DNA of 64,000 bases. Origin: an uncultured Nesterenkonia sp. (GTDB lineage Bacteria > Actinomycetota > Actinomycetes > Actinomycetales > Micrococcaceae). Positions 1 to 9,912 of this stretch are shown in pieces. Under the pieces are notes generated by a model. The model saw only the letters and a list, made by a program, of their open reading frames with translations. It was not told the DNA's origin and did no database searches. The translations under genes and the position numbers were made by a program. Position 1 is the stretch's first letter; every line of letters starts with the position of its first letter. Where the stretch lies: assembly GCA_947494195.1 (NCBI GenBank), contig CANLUC010000004.1:248188-312187 (forward strand), in the 5' to 3' direction.

Positions 1-1
1 C

Positions 2-1240
2 TTCGCCGAAGATGAGCTTGAGGCCGCGGCCCAGGTCTTCCACGTCAGACAGGGCCGCATCCGGGGTCAGCGCGGCTGGGTCGTGGAGAAGGTCGAAGAC
101 ACCGACGCCGGCGCAATGGTCGAACAGCTGCTGATGCAGGTCTACGGCTCGATGGCCGACACCGAACGCATTCCGCCCGAGGTGCTCGTCCCGGCGCTGC
201 CGGACAACGCCGAGGAGATGACCACCTGGCTGCGTCAGCTGCGCAGCGACTCCGGCGAGGGCAAGGCGCAGATCAACCTGCGCGTGCCGCAGCGTGGCGA
301 CAAGGCCGCCCTGCTGGGAACCGTGCAGGAGAACGCTGAACAGGCGCTGCGACTGCACAAGGCCCGGCGCAGCTCGGACATCACCACGCGCTCCGCGGCG
401 CTGCGCGATCTCCAGGAGGCGCTCGGCGCCGTCGAGCCGCTGCTGCGCATCGAGTGCTTCGACATCTCGCACACCTCGGGCACCAATGTGGTGGCCTCGA
501 TGGTGGTGCTGGAGGACGGCCTGGCGAAGAAGCGTGACTACCGCAGGTTCTCGGTGAAGGGGGATGCCGCACGCGACGACACCTCGGCGATGTATGACGT
601 GATCTCCCGGCGCTTCGCGCGGCACCTGAAGGACCAGGAACAGGCCACCACCGCCGTCACCGATCCCGCCGACGAGACCGAAGCCACCGACGCGGGCGCC
701 GAGACCGCCACCCGTGTCGACCCGGCGGGCGAGGAGGTGCTGACCTCCACAGTGGTGGAGCGGGAGGCGGAGCGCTTCGCGTACCCGCCGAGCCTCGTCG
801 TCGTCGATGGGGGACAGCCGCAGGTCAACGTGGCCAAACAGGCTCTGGATGATCTCGGCATCACGGATCTCCCCGTGGTCGGGCTGGCCAAGCGTCTTGA
901 AGAGGTCTGGCTTCCCGGCGACGACTTCCCACTGGTGCTCCCTCGCTCCTCCGAGGCGCTGTACATGCTGCAGCGCATCCGCGACGAGGCGCACCGGTTC
1001 GCGATCGCCTACCACCGCTCCAAGCGGTCCAAGCAGATGACCGCCTCGGCGCTCGACGATGTGCCGGGTCTCGGGCCGAGCCGACGGGCCGCCATCGTGG
1101 CGCACTTCGGCTCGGTGGCGAACCTGAAGAAGGCCTCCGTGGAGGAGATCTCCGAGGTGCCCGGCCTGGGACGGGGCACCGCGCAGAAGATCCTTGACCA
1201 CCTGAACGCCGAGACCGAGACGGCCAGCTCAGCGTCCTGA
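2..1240 (+). CDS. uvrC: UvrABC nuclease subunit C (3' part, 412 residues visible)
   Basis: C-terminal portion of the excision nuclease subunit that makes both incisions around UvrB-bound DNA lesions. The reading frame is open from base 2, so the gene begins outside the window. The RNase H-like nuclease domain is visible around DISHTSGTNVVAS, followed by VVDGG and a paired helix-hairpin-helix at the end (VPGLGPSRRAAI and VPGLGRGTAQKI). Between the two nuclease segments, at about bases 640-765, lies a Thr/Ala/Asp/Glu-rich low-complexity insert that looks like a surface linker. uvrC followed by rapZ-yvcK-whiA is the usual actinobacterial order. Confidence 0.97.
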   Translation, partial: FAEDELEAAAQVFHVRQGRIRGQRGWVVEKVEDTDAGAMVEQLLMQVYGSMADTERIPPEVLVPALPDNAEEMTTWLRQLRSDSGEGKAQINLRVPQRGDKAALLGTVQENAEQALRLHKARRSSDITTRSAALRDLQEALGAVEPLLRIECFDISHTSGTNVVASMVVLEDGLAKKRDYRRFSVKGDAARDDTSAMYDVISRRFARHLKDQEQATTAVTDPADETEATDAGAETATRVDPAGEEVLTSTVVEREAERFAYPPSLVVVDGGQPQVNVAKQALDDLGITDLPVVGLAKRLEEVWLPGDDFPLVLPRSSEALYMLQRIRDEAHRFAIAYHRSKRSKQMTASALDDVPGLGPSRRAAIVAHFGSVANLKKASVEEISEVPGLGRGTAQKILDHLNAETETASSAS

Positions 1241-1276
1241 CGGGTCATCTGCTTCACCCCATCCGCGCATCACGGC

Positions 1277-1282
1277 TAAGGT
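1277..1282 (+). promoter_or_regulatory. -10 box of leaderless rapZ promoter
   Basis: TAAGGT is followed by exactly 6 nt and then the ATG at 1289. No Shine-Dalgarno fits in that gap, so transcription should start at or next to the start codon. The same geometry recurs at eight other genes here. Confidence 0.6.
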
Positions 1283-1288
1283 CTAAGC

Positions 1289-2182
1289 ATGGATGTTGGT
1301 CTGACCCCGGTGAAGCCTCCCGAGAACGAACTGTTGATCGTGACCGGCATGTCCGGCGCCGGCCGCACCACTGCTGCCCACGCCCTGGAGGATCTGGGCT
1401 GGTACGTGGTGGAAGGGCTGCCGCCCGAGCTGATCACCACCATGATCGACATCATCTCCCGCCACCCCGGCTCCATGGAGAAGCTTGCCGTGGTGATCGA
1501 TGTCCGGACCCGCGCCCTCTTCTCGAACATGCTCGGCGCTCTGGAGCAGCTCAAGGCCACCGGCGTGAACTACCGGATGCTCTTCCTGGACTCCTCGGAT
1601 GACCTTCTGGTCCGCCGGTTCGAACAGGGGAGGCGCCCGCACCCGCTGCAGGGCTCCGGCCGCATCCTCGACGGCATCACCGCCGAGCGTGACCTGCTCA
1701 AGGAGGTCAAGGCCGCGGCAGAGATCGTGTTGGACACCACCGATCTCAACGTGCACGGGCTGGCCAAGGAGATCATCGAGATCTTCAACGAGGACGGGCC
1801 GGTCCAGCTGCGGCTGAACGTGATGAGCTTCGGCTTCAAGTACGGAGTCCCGGCGGACGCGAACTTCATCGCTGATATGCGCTTCATCCCGAACCCGCAC
1901 TGGGTGCCCGAGCTTCGCCCGTTCACCGGTCAGGACGCCGCGGTGAGCGAGTACGTGCTGGGCAACGAGGGGGCCGGCGAGTTCATCGATCGCTATGTCG
2001 AGGCCATCCAACCGGTCATCGAGGGCTACCGGCGTGAGAACAAGCACTATGCCAACATCTCGGTGGGCTGCACCGGCGGCAAGCATCGCTCGGTCGCCGT
2101 GGCGGAAGAGCTCTCCCGGCGCCTGGGCCAGCTCCCGAACGTCACCGTGAACACCATCCACCGTGATCTGGGACGTGAGTGA
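1289..2182 (+). CDS. rapZ: RapZ/YvcJ-family nucleotide-binding protein
   Basis: 297-residue P-loop protein of the RapZ/YvcJ family. In E. coli RapZ controls small-RNA turnover in the GlmS circuit; the actinobacterial role is less defined. The P-loop is at residues 20-27, GMSGAGRT, with Arg where Lys is usual. I recall the same change in other actinobacterial members, so I do not read it as damage. The C-terminal domain contains the family's SVGCTGGKHRSV segment. The ATG at 1289 is chosen because a -10 box sits 6 nt before it. The stop overlaps the yvcK start, so the two are translationally coupled. Confidence 0.95.
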   Translation: MDVGLTPVKPPENELLIVTGMSGAGRTTAAHALEDLGWYVVEGLPPELITTMIDIISRHPGSMEKLAVVIDVRTRALFSNMLGALEQLKATGVNYRMLFLDSSDDLLVRRFEQGRRPHPLQGSGRILDGITAERDLLKEVKAAAEIVLDTTDLNVHGLAKEIIEIFNEDGPVQLRLNVMSFGFKYGVPADANFIADMRFIPNPHWVPELRPFTGQDAAVSEYVLGNEGAGEFIDRYVEAIQPVIEGYRRENKHYANISVGCTGGKHRSVAVAEELSRRLGQLPNVTVNTIHRDLGRE

Positions 2183-3195
2183 GCGTGAGTCAGCCCCCGC
2201 TTCCGCTGAACCGCGGCACCTTCAGGGTCTCTGCCCTCGGCGGGGGACACGGCCTCTCCGCCACCCTCTCTGCGCTGCGAGTGATCGCCGCCGAGCACCT
2301 GACGGCGATCGTGACCGTGGCCGACGACGGCGGCTCCTCAGGCAGGCTCCGTCAAGACATGGATGTGCTGCCTCCCGGGGATCTGCGCATGGCGCTGGCC
2401 GCGCTCTGTGACGACACCGACTGGGGGCGGACCTGGGCCCAGGTGATGCAGCACCGGTTCCGTTCGCGCGAAGGCGTCACCGGGAGCCTGGATGACCACG
2501 CGATGGGAAACCTGCTGATCGTCGCGCTCTGGGAGCTGATCGGGGACTCCGTGGAGGGCCTGCGCTGGGCCGGGACTCTGCTGGGTGCGCGCGGCCAGGT
2601 GCTCCCGATGTCGCGGCAGCCGCTGACCATGTCCGGAACGGTGGAGCCCGCAGAGGGTCAGTCGCCCTCCGATCCAGCCTTCAACAACGGCGAGCGGCTC
2701 TCCTCGCAGGTCGCGCTGGCGCATGCCGGAAGCATGGGCCGGCTTCGAGACGTGCAGCTTCACCCGCAGGAGGCGGCGGCCTGTGCCGAGGCCCTCACCG
2801 CCATCGAGCTCAGCGACTGGGTCGTGCTCGGCCCGGGGTCCTGGTACACCTCGGTGCTGCCTCACGTGCTGCTCCCGGAGCTCCGGGACGCGCTCTATGA
2901 GACCGAAGCCCAGCGGTGTATCGTGATGAACCTCACACCACACACCGATGAGACTGCTGGCATGAGCCCGGCCGATCACCTGCGGGTGCTGCACCAGTAC
3001 GCCCCAGGTCTGCGCATCCACCGGATCATCGCGGACCCGGCTTCTGTCCCTGCCCAGGAACGGGCGGAGTTCGCCGAGGCCGCTGACGCGCTCGGGGCCC
3101 GGGTCTGCTATCACGACGTCGCGAAGGCGGGGCAGCCCGAGATCCACGATCCGCTCCGGCTCGCCATCGCCTTCAGCGAGGTCTTCACCGACTGA
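2179..3195 (+). CDS. yvcK: YvcK/CofD-like protein (gluconeogenesis factor family)
   Basis: 338-residue member of the YvcK/CofD-like family, linked in Bacillus and mycobacteria to carbon-source-dependent growth and cell-wall precursor synthesis through UDP-sugar binding. The N-terminus carries the glycine-rich LGGGHGLSATL motif. VADDGGSSGRLR and the DDHAMGNL segment are typical of the family. The GTG at 2179 overlaps the rapZ stop as GTGA. A second GTG at 2185 is a possible alternative start. No promoter of its own is seen, so it is most likely co-transcribed with rapZ. Confidence 0.94.
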   Translation: MSVSQPPLPLNRGTFRVSALGGGHGLSATLSALRVIAAEHLTAIVTVADDGGSSGRLRQDMDVLPPGDLRMALAALCDDTDWGRTWAQVMQHRFRSREGVTGSLDDHAMGNLLIVALWELIGDSVEGLRWAGTLLGARGQVLPMSRQPLTMSGTVEPAEGQSPSDPAFNNGERLSSQVALAHAGSMGRLRDVQLHPQEAAACAEALTAIELSDWVVLGPGSWYTSVLPHVLLPELRDALYETEAQRCIVMNLTPHTDETAGMSPADHLRVLHQYAPGLRIHRIIADPASVPAQERAEFAEAADALGARVCYHDVAKAGQPEIHDPLRLAIAFSEVFTD

Positions 3196-3250
3196 ACCCG
3201 GCCGCCGCCCGTGGCCGCACCCGTGAGAGGGTCACGGTGAGGGCATTGGG

Positions 3251-3256
3251 TACGAT
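3251..3256 (+). promoter_or_regulatory. -10 box upstream of whiA
   Basis: TACGAT lies 39 nt before the whiA ATG in the 100-nt gap after yvcK. Unlike the leaderless genes it leaves room for a short 5' UTR containing an AGAGGA-type ribosome site at about 3283. Confidence 0.4.
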
Positions 3257-3295
3257 GGCTGAGCTGCATCACACGAAGACCAGAGGACTATACAT

Positions 3296-4276
3296 ATGGC
3301 GCTGACCGAGTCGGTCAAAGAAGAGCTCTCCCGCCAGCACGTCAAGACCACCTCGGAGCGCAAGGCCGAAGTCTCGGCGATGCTCCGGTTCGCCGGGGGG
3401 CTGCACATCATCTCTGGTCGCATCGTGATCGAGGCCGAGCTGGACCACGCCGCCACCGCTCGGCGGCTCAAGACCACCGTCATGGAGGTCTACGGGCACA
3501 ACCCCGAGGTGATCGTGGTCTCCGGCAACGGCATCAAGCGCGGCTCACGCTATGTGGTCCGCGTCGTCCGTGAGGGCGAGGCGCTGGCCCGGCAGACCGG
3601 CCTGCTCGACGCGCGCGGCCGACCCGTCCGGGGCCTGCCCTCCGTGGTGGTCAACGGTTCGATGGCCGACGCCGTCTCCGCCTGGCGCGGAGCATTCCTC
3701 GCCCATGGATCACTGACCGAGCCGGGCCGGTCGTCGTCGTTGGAGGTCACCTGCCCCGGCCCCGAGGCGGCGCTCGCCCTGGTGGGATCCGCGCGCAGGC
3801 TCGGCATTCCCGCCAAAGCTCGTGAGGTCCGCAACGTGGACCGTGTGGTGATCCGCGACGGGGACTCCATCGCGAAGCTGCTCACCCTCATGGGGGCCCA
3901 CCAGACGCTGCTGGTCTGGGAAGAGCGGCGGATGCGCAAAGAGGTCCGCGCCACTGCCAACCGTCTGGCAAACTTCGACGACGCGAACCTTCGGCGATCC
4001 GCACAGGCCGCCGTGGCGGCTGGGGCGCGGGTGGAGCGTGCGCTGGAGATCCTCGGCGCTGAGGCGCCGTATCACCTGAAGTACGCGGGCGAGCTGCGCC
4101 TGGCGCATAAGCAGGCCTCGCTCGACGAGCTCGGACGGCTGGCCGATCCGCCGATGACCAAGGACGCGATCGCAGGCCGGATCCGCAGGCTTCTGGCCAT
4201 GGCGGACAAACGCGCCGGAGAGCTGAACATTCCAGGCACAGAGTCCAGCGTGACTCCTGACATGCTCGAGAGCTGA
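3296..4276 (+). CDS. whiA: WhiA sporulation/cell-division regulator homologue
   Basis: 326-residue DNA-binding protein related to homing endonucleases: an N-terminal LAGLIDADG-like region and a C-terminal helix-turn-helix (about residues 220-300, [25 protein letters not shown]). In Streptomyces WhiA works with WhiB at developmental promoters. In non-sporulating actinobacteria it is retained, probably for division and chromosome organisation. The position directly after yvcK is diagnostic. The ATG at 3296 is preceded by a weak purine-rich ribosome site. Confidence 0.96.
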   Translation: MALTESVKEELSRQHVKTTSERKAEVSAMLRFAGGLHIISGRIVIEAELDHAATARRLKTTVMEVYGHNPEVIVVSGNGIKRGSRYVVRVVREGEALARQTGLLDARGRPVRGLPSVVVNGSMADAVSAWRGAFLAHGSLTEPGRSSSLEVTCPGPEAALALVGSARRLGIPAKAREVRNVDRVVIRDGDSIAKLLTLMGAHQTLLVWEERRMRKEVRATANRLANFDDANLRRSAQAAVAAGARVERALEILGAEAPYHLKYAGELRLAHKQASLDELGRLADPPMTKDAIAGRIRRLLAMADKRAGELNIPGTESSVTPDMLES

Positions 4277-4381
4277 CGCGAGCTCGGGCAGCCGTCTGCA
4301 GCTCCCGCCGCGAAGTTACTCCAGTGGTGAACACCGCAGGTCATAGGCCGTCAACTCCTTTCTGGCCCGGGGTCGACGGCA

Positions 4382-4387
4382 TAGGAT
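4382..4387 (+). promoter_or_regulatory. Candidate sodA promoter (-10)
   Basis: TAGGAT at 4382-4387, with a possible TTCTGG -35 at 4360-4365 (16-nt spacer), upstream of the strong sodA Shine-Dalgarno. Confidence 0.4.
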
Positions 4388-4444
4388 GAGCAGTGAGTCG
4401 AGGTGCTGTCGGCCTCGACGAACCCCCGTCACTAGGAGGACATT

Positions 4445-5068
4445 TTGACTGATTTCACGCTTCCTGAACTGGACTATGACTACTCCGCGCTGGAGCCCCA
4501 CATCTCCGCGCGGATCATGGAGCTTCATCACTCCAAGCACCATCAGACCTATGTCACCGGTGCGAACACCGCGCTGGAGAAGCTGGCCGAAGCCCGCGAA
4601 AAGGGCGATTACGCCACGACCCCCAAGCTTCTCAAGGACCTGCAGTTCAACCTCGGCGGGCACACCAACCACTCGATCTTCTGGAAGAACCTCTCCCCAG
4701 AGGGCCAGGAGCGCCCCGAGGGTGAACTGGCCGCAGCCATCGATGAGTACTTCGGCTCCTTCGAGGCGTTCCAGCAGCAGTTCACCCAGGCCGCGCTGAC
4801 CATTCAGGGCTCCGGCTGGGCGATCCTCGCCTACGAGCCCATCGGCGGCAACGTGGTGATCGAGCAGTTCTACGATCAGCAGAACGGCGTGCCCGTGGGC
4901 ACCATCCCGCTGCTGATGCTGGACATGTGGGAGCACGCCTTCTACCTCGACTACCAGAACGTGAAGCCTGACTACGTGAAGGCCTTCTGGAACATCATCA
5001 ACTGGACCGACGTCGCCTCACGCCTGGAAGCCGCCCGCTCGGGTGCTTCCAAGCTCGTCACGCCCTGA
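4445..5068 (+). CDS. sodA: Superoxide dismutase, Mn/Fe family (Mn-type features)
   Basis: 207-residue superoxide dismutase converting superoxide to peroxide and oxygen. Metal ligands are visible as MELHHSKHH, GGHTNHSIFW, LDMWEHAFYLDY. Gly rather than Gln in LGGHTNH, together with the DQQNG segment, points to the manganese form, but cambialistic use cannot be excluded. There is no signal peptide, so it is cytosolic. The start is TTG at 4445, chosen for the excellent AGGAGGA at 4434-4440; no ATG is available nearby. It sits alone between whiA and gap with its own promoter. Confidence 0.96.
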   Translation: MTDFTLPELDYDYSALEPHISARIMELHHSKHHQTYVTGANTALEKLAEAREKGDYATTPKLLKDLQFNLGGHTNHSIFWKNLSPEGQERPEGELAAAIDEYFGSFEAFQQQFTQAALTIQGSGWAILAYEPIGGNVVIEQFYDQQNGVPVGTIPLLMLDMWEHAFYLDYQNVKPDYVKAFWNIINWTDVASRLEAARSGASKLVTP

Positions 5069-5189
5069 TCACGTCCAGTTCCTGATCCTGCCGCGCGAGC
5101 ACCGGCCCGCAGATGTTTGGGCCAGTCGCGGCGGCGTGATTGAATAAGACACAGGAAAACTGAAAATCGCGTTCTGCAGACAGCCTGAG

Positions 5190-5204
5190 AACAACGATGT
5201 TGTT
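5190..5204. promoter_or_regulatory. Palindrome AACAAC-GAT-GTTGTT upstream of gap
   Basis: Perfect 6-bp inverted repeat with a 3-nt centre, inside an AT-richer stretch (about 5136-5205) of the 286-nt sodA-gap gap. It could be an operator or the first hairpin of the gap leader. The transcription start is not obvious from sequence. Confidence 0.4.
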
Positions 5205-5205
5205 G

Positions 5206-5251
5206 GGGGTCAGCGGTTCGACTACGGTCGAGCTGCTGATCCCCAACGCGT
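5206..5251 (+). other. Two-tier hairpin in the gap leader
   Basis: GGGGTCAGC pairs with GCTGATCCCC (one bulged T). An internal loop leads to a second stem, TCGAC/GTCGA, closed by a TACG tetraloop. This sits about 105-150 nt before the gap start. Confidence 0.5.
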
Positions 5252-5291
5252 GTCTAGGGACATGTTGCCCGGAGAGATCTCGGCGGGCTGA

Positions 5292-6359
<1,068 letters not shown>

Positions 6360-6377
6360 TCCAGACCGAGTGACGAA

Positions 6378-6415
6378 GGCCCCGGTCTCGACGAATCCCC
6401 GTCGAGACCGGGGCC
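6378..6415 (+). terminator. Strong intrinsic terminator after gap
   Basis: A perfect 15-bp stem, GGCCCCGGTCTCGAC with GTCGAGACCGGGGCC, and an 8-nt loop, 18 nt after the gap stop. There is no T-run, as is common for high-GC actinobacterial terminators. Confidence 0.85.
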
Positions 6416-6456
6416 TCTCGCATGCCGAGTCCCTGTTTGCCCCTTCCAGCGATTGG

Positions 6457-6462
6457 TACCCT
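6457..6462 (+). promoter_or_regulatory. -10 box of leaderless pgk promoter
   Basis: TACCCT, 6 nt, then the pgk ATG. No Shine-Dalgarno is present. It lies just after the gap terminator. Confidence 0.55.
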
Positions 6463-6468
6463 GAACTC

Positions 6469-7695
6469 ATGACTGCAGCCACCCTTGACGCCCTGATCTC
6501 CGAAGGCCTCACCGGCCGCCGTGTCCTGGTCCGCTCCGACCTCAACGTGCCGCTCAAGGACGGTGTGGTCACCGACGACGGCCGCATCCGTGCCTCACTG
6601 CCGGTGCTCGAGAAGCTCGCCGCCGCCGGTGCCCGCGTTCTGGTCACCGCCCACCTGGGGCGCCCCAAGGGTGAGCCCGACCCGCAGTACTCCCTCGCCC
6701 CCGTCGCAGTCCGCATGTCCGAGCTGACCGAGGTGCCCGTGCGGCGCGCGGAGGACCTGGTCGGGGAGAGCGCCACCACCGCCAGCAAAGAGCTGGGCGA
6801 GGGCGAGATCCTGCTTCTGGAGAACGTCCGCTTCGACCCCCGCGAGACCTCCAAGGACGACGACGAGCGCGCCGCCCTCGCGGCAGAGCTCGCCGCGCTG
6901 GTCGGTGAGAGCGGAGCCTACGTCAACGACGCCTTCGGCGCCGTGCACCGCCGGCATGCCTCGGTTGCAGACATCACCGCGAAGCTGCCCGCCTACCAGG
7001 GAGACCTGGTCCGCGACGAGCTCGAGGTGCTGAAACGACTGACCGAGACTCCGCAGCGCCCCTACACGGTGGTGCTGGGCGGCTCCAAGGTCTCGGACAA
7101 GCTGGCAGTGATCGAGAATCTGATGAGCCGCGCTGACACGCTGCTCATCGGCGGCGGCATGGTCTTCACCTTCCTGAAGGCGCAGGGCTACGGCATCGGC
7201 AAGTCCCTCGTGGAGGACGACAAGCTCGAGACCGTCAAGGGCTTCCTCGCGGAGGCCGAGCGGATGAACTGCCGCATCGTTCTTCCCACCGATATCGCCA
7301 TGGCGTCCGCCTTCGCCGCCGACGCCGAGGTCGAGGTGCTGCCCACCGAGTCGCTGGAGTCCGGGAAGCACGGCGATCAGGCGCTCGGACTCGACATCGG
7401 GCCGGACACCGCCGCAGCATTCAGCAAGGAGATCGCCCAGTCCAACACCGTCTTCTGGAACGGCCCCATGGGCGTCTTTGAGATGGAGGCGTTCGCCAAG
7501 GGGACCGCAGCGGTCGCCGAGGCGCTCACCGCCACCGAAGGCTTCACCGTGGTCGGCGGCGGCGACTCCGCAGCTGCGGTGCGTGCCCTCGGCTTCGACG
7601 AGCAGAGCTTCGGACACATCTCCACCGGCGGCGGCGCGAGCCTGGAGTACCTGGAGGGCAAGACCCTTCCGGGCATCGAGGCGCTCGGCTCCTGA
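6469..7695 (+). CDS. pgk: Phosphoglycerate kinase
   Basis: 408-residue enzyme that makes ATP from 1,3-bisphosphoglycerate. Signature RVLVRSDLNVPL is at residues 16-27, the substrate segment TAHLGRPKG follows, and the C-terminal nucleotide site reads FWNGPMGVFE and GGGDSAAA. The open frame extends upstream to 6370 across the terminator; the ATG at 6469 gives the normal family N-terminus and carries the leaderless -10 geometry. An apparent variation is VHRRHAS where many homologues read AHRAHAS, which is minor. Confidence 0.97.
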   Translation: MTAATLDALISEGLTGRRVLVRSDLNVPLKDGVVTDDGRIRASLPVLEKLAAAGARVLVTAHLGRPKGEPDPQYSLAPVAVRMSELTEVPVRRAEDLVGESATTASKELGEGEILLLENVRFDPRETSKDDDERAALAAELAALVGESGAYVNDAFGAVHRRHASVADITAKLPAYQGDLVRDELEVLKRLTETPQRPYTVVLGGSKVSDKLAVIENLMSRADTLLIGGGMVFTFLKAQGYGIGKSLVEDDKLETVKGFLAEAERMNCRIVLPTDIAMASAFAADAEVEVLPTESLESGKHGDQALGLDIGPDTAAAFSKEIAQSNTVFWNGPMGVFEMEAFAKGTAAVAEALTATEGFTVVGGGDSAAAVRALGFDEQSFGHISTGGGASLEYLEGKTLPGIEALGS

Positions 7696-7824
7696 GCCTC
7701 AGCCGCAGCCGCAGTCGATGACCTGCTGCTGCTGAGAGCAACGCTTCACCTGACCCATCCCGCAGAGACCCTGACCACCACGTCGGGACTCTGAGAACCC
7801 CGTCAAGACAAGGACACAGCCTCC

Positions 7825-8643
7825 ATGACCACACAGAAGAACGGCCAGTACGTGCGCCGGCCGCTGATCGCCGGCAACTGGAAGATGAACATCGACCATA
7901 TGGAAGCGATCGCGCTGGTGCAGAAGCTCGCGTGGACGCTCGACGACGCCGGCCACGACTACGAGCGCGTCCAGGTCTCTGTCTTCCCGCCCTTCACTGA
8001 TCTGCGCGGGGTCCAGACTCTGGTCTCCGGAGACAAGCTGAATGTCGACTACGGCGCTCAGGATCTCTCGGACCAGGACTCCGGCGCCTATACCGGAGAC
8101 ATCTCCGGAGCGTTCCTGAAGAAGCTCGGCTGCACGCAGGTCCTCATCGGACACTCGGAGCGTCGCGAGGTCCACGGCGAGACCGACTATCAGCTGGGCG
8201 CGAAGCTCTCTGCCGCGCTGCGCCACGACCTCGCACCGGTGCTCTGCGTGGGCGAAGGTCTCGAGGTGCGCGAAGCGGGGAACCACGTGTCTCACACGCT
8301 GGCTCAGCTCGAGGGTGCCCTGAAGGGTCTCTCCGCGGAGGATCTCACCGAGCTCGTCGTCGCCTATGAGCCAGTCTGGGCCATCGGCACCGGCAAGGTC
8401 GCCGGCCCCGAGGATGCACAGGAGATGTCTGCTGCCGTGCGCACCAAGCTGGCGGAGCTCTATTCTCAGGAGTTCGCCGACACCGTGCGAGTGCTCTACG
8501 GCGGTTCGGTCAAGTCCAAGAACGTCGCCGCGGTGCTGGCCGGACCGGACGTGGACGGCGCCCTCGTGGGCGGAGCAAGCCTGGATCCCGAGGAGTTCGC
8601 GAAGATCATCTCCTTCGAGAAGCACATCGCCGCCCAGGGCTGA
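7825..8643 (+). CDS. tpiA: Triosephosphate isomerase
   Basis: 272-residue TIM-barrel enzyme interconverting dihydroxyacetone phosphate and glyceraldehyde-3-phosphate. Motifs present: GNWKMN near the N-terminus, catalytic His in LIGHSERR, catalytic Glu in [12 protein letters not shown], and the phosphate-binding YGGSVK near the end. It starts with ATG at 7825 after a moderate AAGGA ribosome site. The 129-nt gap from pgk has GCCGCA and GCT repeats but no clear terminator, so read-through from pgk is plausible. Confidence 0.97.
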   Translation: MTTQKNGQYVRRPLIAGNWKMNIDHMEAIALVQKLAWTLDDAGHDYERVQVSVFPPFTDLRGVQTLVSGDKLNVDYGAQDLSDQDSGAYTGDISGAFLKKLGCTQVLIGHSERREVHGETDYQLGAKLSAALRHDLAPVLCVGEGLEVREAGNHVSHTLAQLEGALKGLSAEDLTELVVAYEPVWAIGTGKVAGPEDAQEMSAAVRTKLAELYSQEFADTVRVLYGGSVKSKNVAAVLAGPDVDGALVGGASLDPEEFAKIISFEKHIAAQG

Positions 8644-8671
8644 CCCGCCCATGGGTGACCCCGTCCCGGGT

Positions 8672-8677
8672 TATCCT
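8672..8677 (+). promoter_or_regulatory. Candidate secG promoter (-10)
   Basis: TATCCT, 39 nt before the secG GTG. A GAAAGG ribosome site lies in between at about 8705. Confidence 0.4.
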
Positions 8678-8716
8678 GGTAGCTGATAAGCCCACGATTC
8701 ATCACGAAAGGTCGCT

Positions 8717-8968
8717 GTGTCTGCGCTGACCATCGCACTCCAGGTTATCCTGGCGCTCATCAGCATCATGCTGATCATGCTCATCCTGCTCCATAAGGGG
8801 CGTGGCGGTGGCATGTCCGATATGTTCGGCGGCGGTGTGACATCCTCGCTGGGCTCCTCCGGCGTCGCCGAGCGGAACCTCAACCGACTGACCATCACCC
8901 TGGGGGTCGCCTGGGGCCTGATCGTCGTCGCACTGGCGCTGCTCGTTCAGGTCGGCGCCGACATCTGA
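8717..8968 (+). CDS. secG: Preprotein translocase subunit SecG
   Basis: 83-residue membrane protein of the SecYEG channel. Two hydrophobic helices (about residues 4-25 and 55-78) flank the conserved cytosolic loop with HKGRGGGMSDMFGGG. It starts with GTG at 8717 after GAAAGG. The location after tpiA is standard in actinobacteria. It ends the plus-strand block at a bidirectional terminator. Confidence 0.95.
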   Translation: MSALTIALQVILALISIMLIMLILLHKGRGGGMSDMFGGGVTSSLGSSGVAERNLNRLTITLGVAWGLIVVALALLVQVGADI

Positions 8969-8990
8969 CCGAGAACCCGTTCAGGCTCGT

Positions 8991-9028
8991 GGAGTGCTCC
9001 GGTGGCTATGCAGCCGCCGGAGCACTCC
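8991..9028. terminator. Bidirectional terminator between secG and pgl
   Basis: GGAGTGCTCCGG and CCGGAGCACTCC form a perfect 12-bp stem with a 14-nt loop in the short gap between the convergent genes. Confidence 0.85.
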
Positions 9029-9049
9029 GCTGCGTGGGATGAAGGGGAC

Positions 9050-9853
9050 TCAGCCCAGATCTGCCGCGGCTGCCTGGTCCAGGTGCCAGATCGTCTCCAT
9101 GGTCCCGGCGACGCGAGTGGCCGGGATCTCGCGCGGATCCGTGCCCTCGGTGAGTGCCTTCGCGGCGGCCGCCGCCTTGTCCTGACCCACCACCACCGTC
9201 CAGACGCGATCCGCAGTGTGGATCGCGTCGAAGGTCAGCGACACGCGCTGCGGCGGCGGTTTGGGGGAGTCCTCCTCGCCCACCGTGACCACGCCGCTCA
9301 CGCCCAGCGAGTCCTTGCCGGGGAAGAGGCTCGCGATGTGCCCGTCCGGGCCGACGCCGAGCAGCAGCACGTCGAAGCGGGGGAGCGCGAGGGAAGAACG
9401 GCCGCCCTCTTCGGCGAAGGCCTCCAGGCTCGCTGCATACATCTCTGCGCCCACGATCGGCGATGCCGCATCCTCGGAGGTGGGCATGCGGTGCACGTTC
9501 TGCGCGGGGAGCCCGTGCTCCGCGATGAGCGCATCCAGCAGGGCCGCATGGGCCTGCATGGCGTTGCGCTCGGGGTCATCACTGGGGAGCAGGCGCTCGT
9601 CGCCCCACCAGAAGTGCACGGCCGACCAGGACGGGGTCTCCGTGCCGGGTTCGGCGACCAGCTCGGCGACCTTCTCCAGCACGGCGATGCCGGCGCTGCC
9701 GCCGGTCAGCACCGCATGCGCGCTGCCGTGGTCTGCCACCGCGTCGACCAGGACTGCCAGCAGCCGCTCGGCGACGACGTTCACCAGTTCGTCCTTGCCT
9801 GCGTAGATCTCGGTGCGCGGCGCGGCCACTGCCGCCTTGGCGGGATCAGTCAT
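9050..9853 (-). CDS. pgl: 6-phosphogluconolactonase
   Basis: 267-residue enzyme of the glucosamine-6-phosphate isomerase/6-phosphogluconolactonase fold, hydrolysing 6-phosphogluconolactone in the oxidative pentose-phosphate pathway. VLTGGSAG near residue 50, HFWWGDERLL and LGVGPDGHIASLFPG are the expected active-site segments. It is the last gene of the minus-strand tkt-to-pgl cluster, 59 nt after opcA, with an AGAGG ribosome site. It ends at the terminator shared with secG. Confidence 0.95.
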   Translation of the reverse strand: MTDPAKAAVAAPRTEIYAGKDELVNVVAERLLAVLVDAVADHGSAHAVLTGGSAGIAVLEKVAELVAEPGTETPSWSAVHFWWGDERLLPSDDPERNAMQAHAALLDALIAEHGLPAQNVHRMPTSEDAASPIVGAEMYAASLEAFAEEGGRSSLALPRFDVLLLGVGPDGHIASLFPGKDSLGVSGVVTVGEEDSPKPPPQRVSLTFDAIHTADRVWTVVVGQDKAAAAAKALTEGTDPREIPATRVAGTMETIWHLDQAAAADLG

Positions 9854-9912
9854 GTCTGTAGGTCCTCTCAGTGCTGTCGTGCAGTGCTCGTCGTCCGAGC
9901 ATAGTCGCTGAG

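Noticed and set aside
1346-1369. RapZ P-loop Lys to Arg as an inactivating mutation
   Set aside because: Actinobacterial RapZ proteins commonly show Arg here and the rest of the protein is intact.
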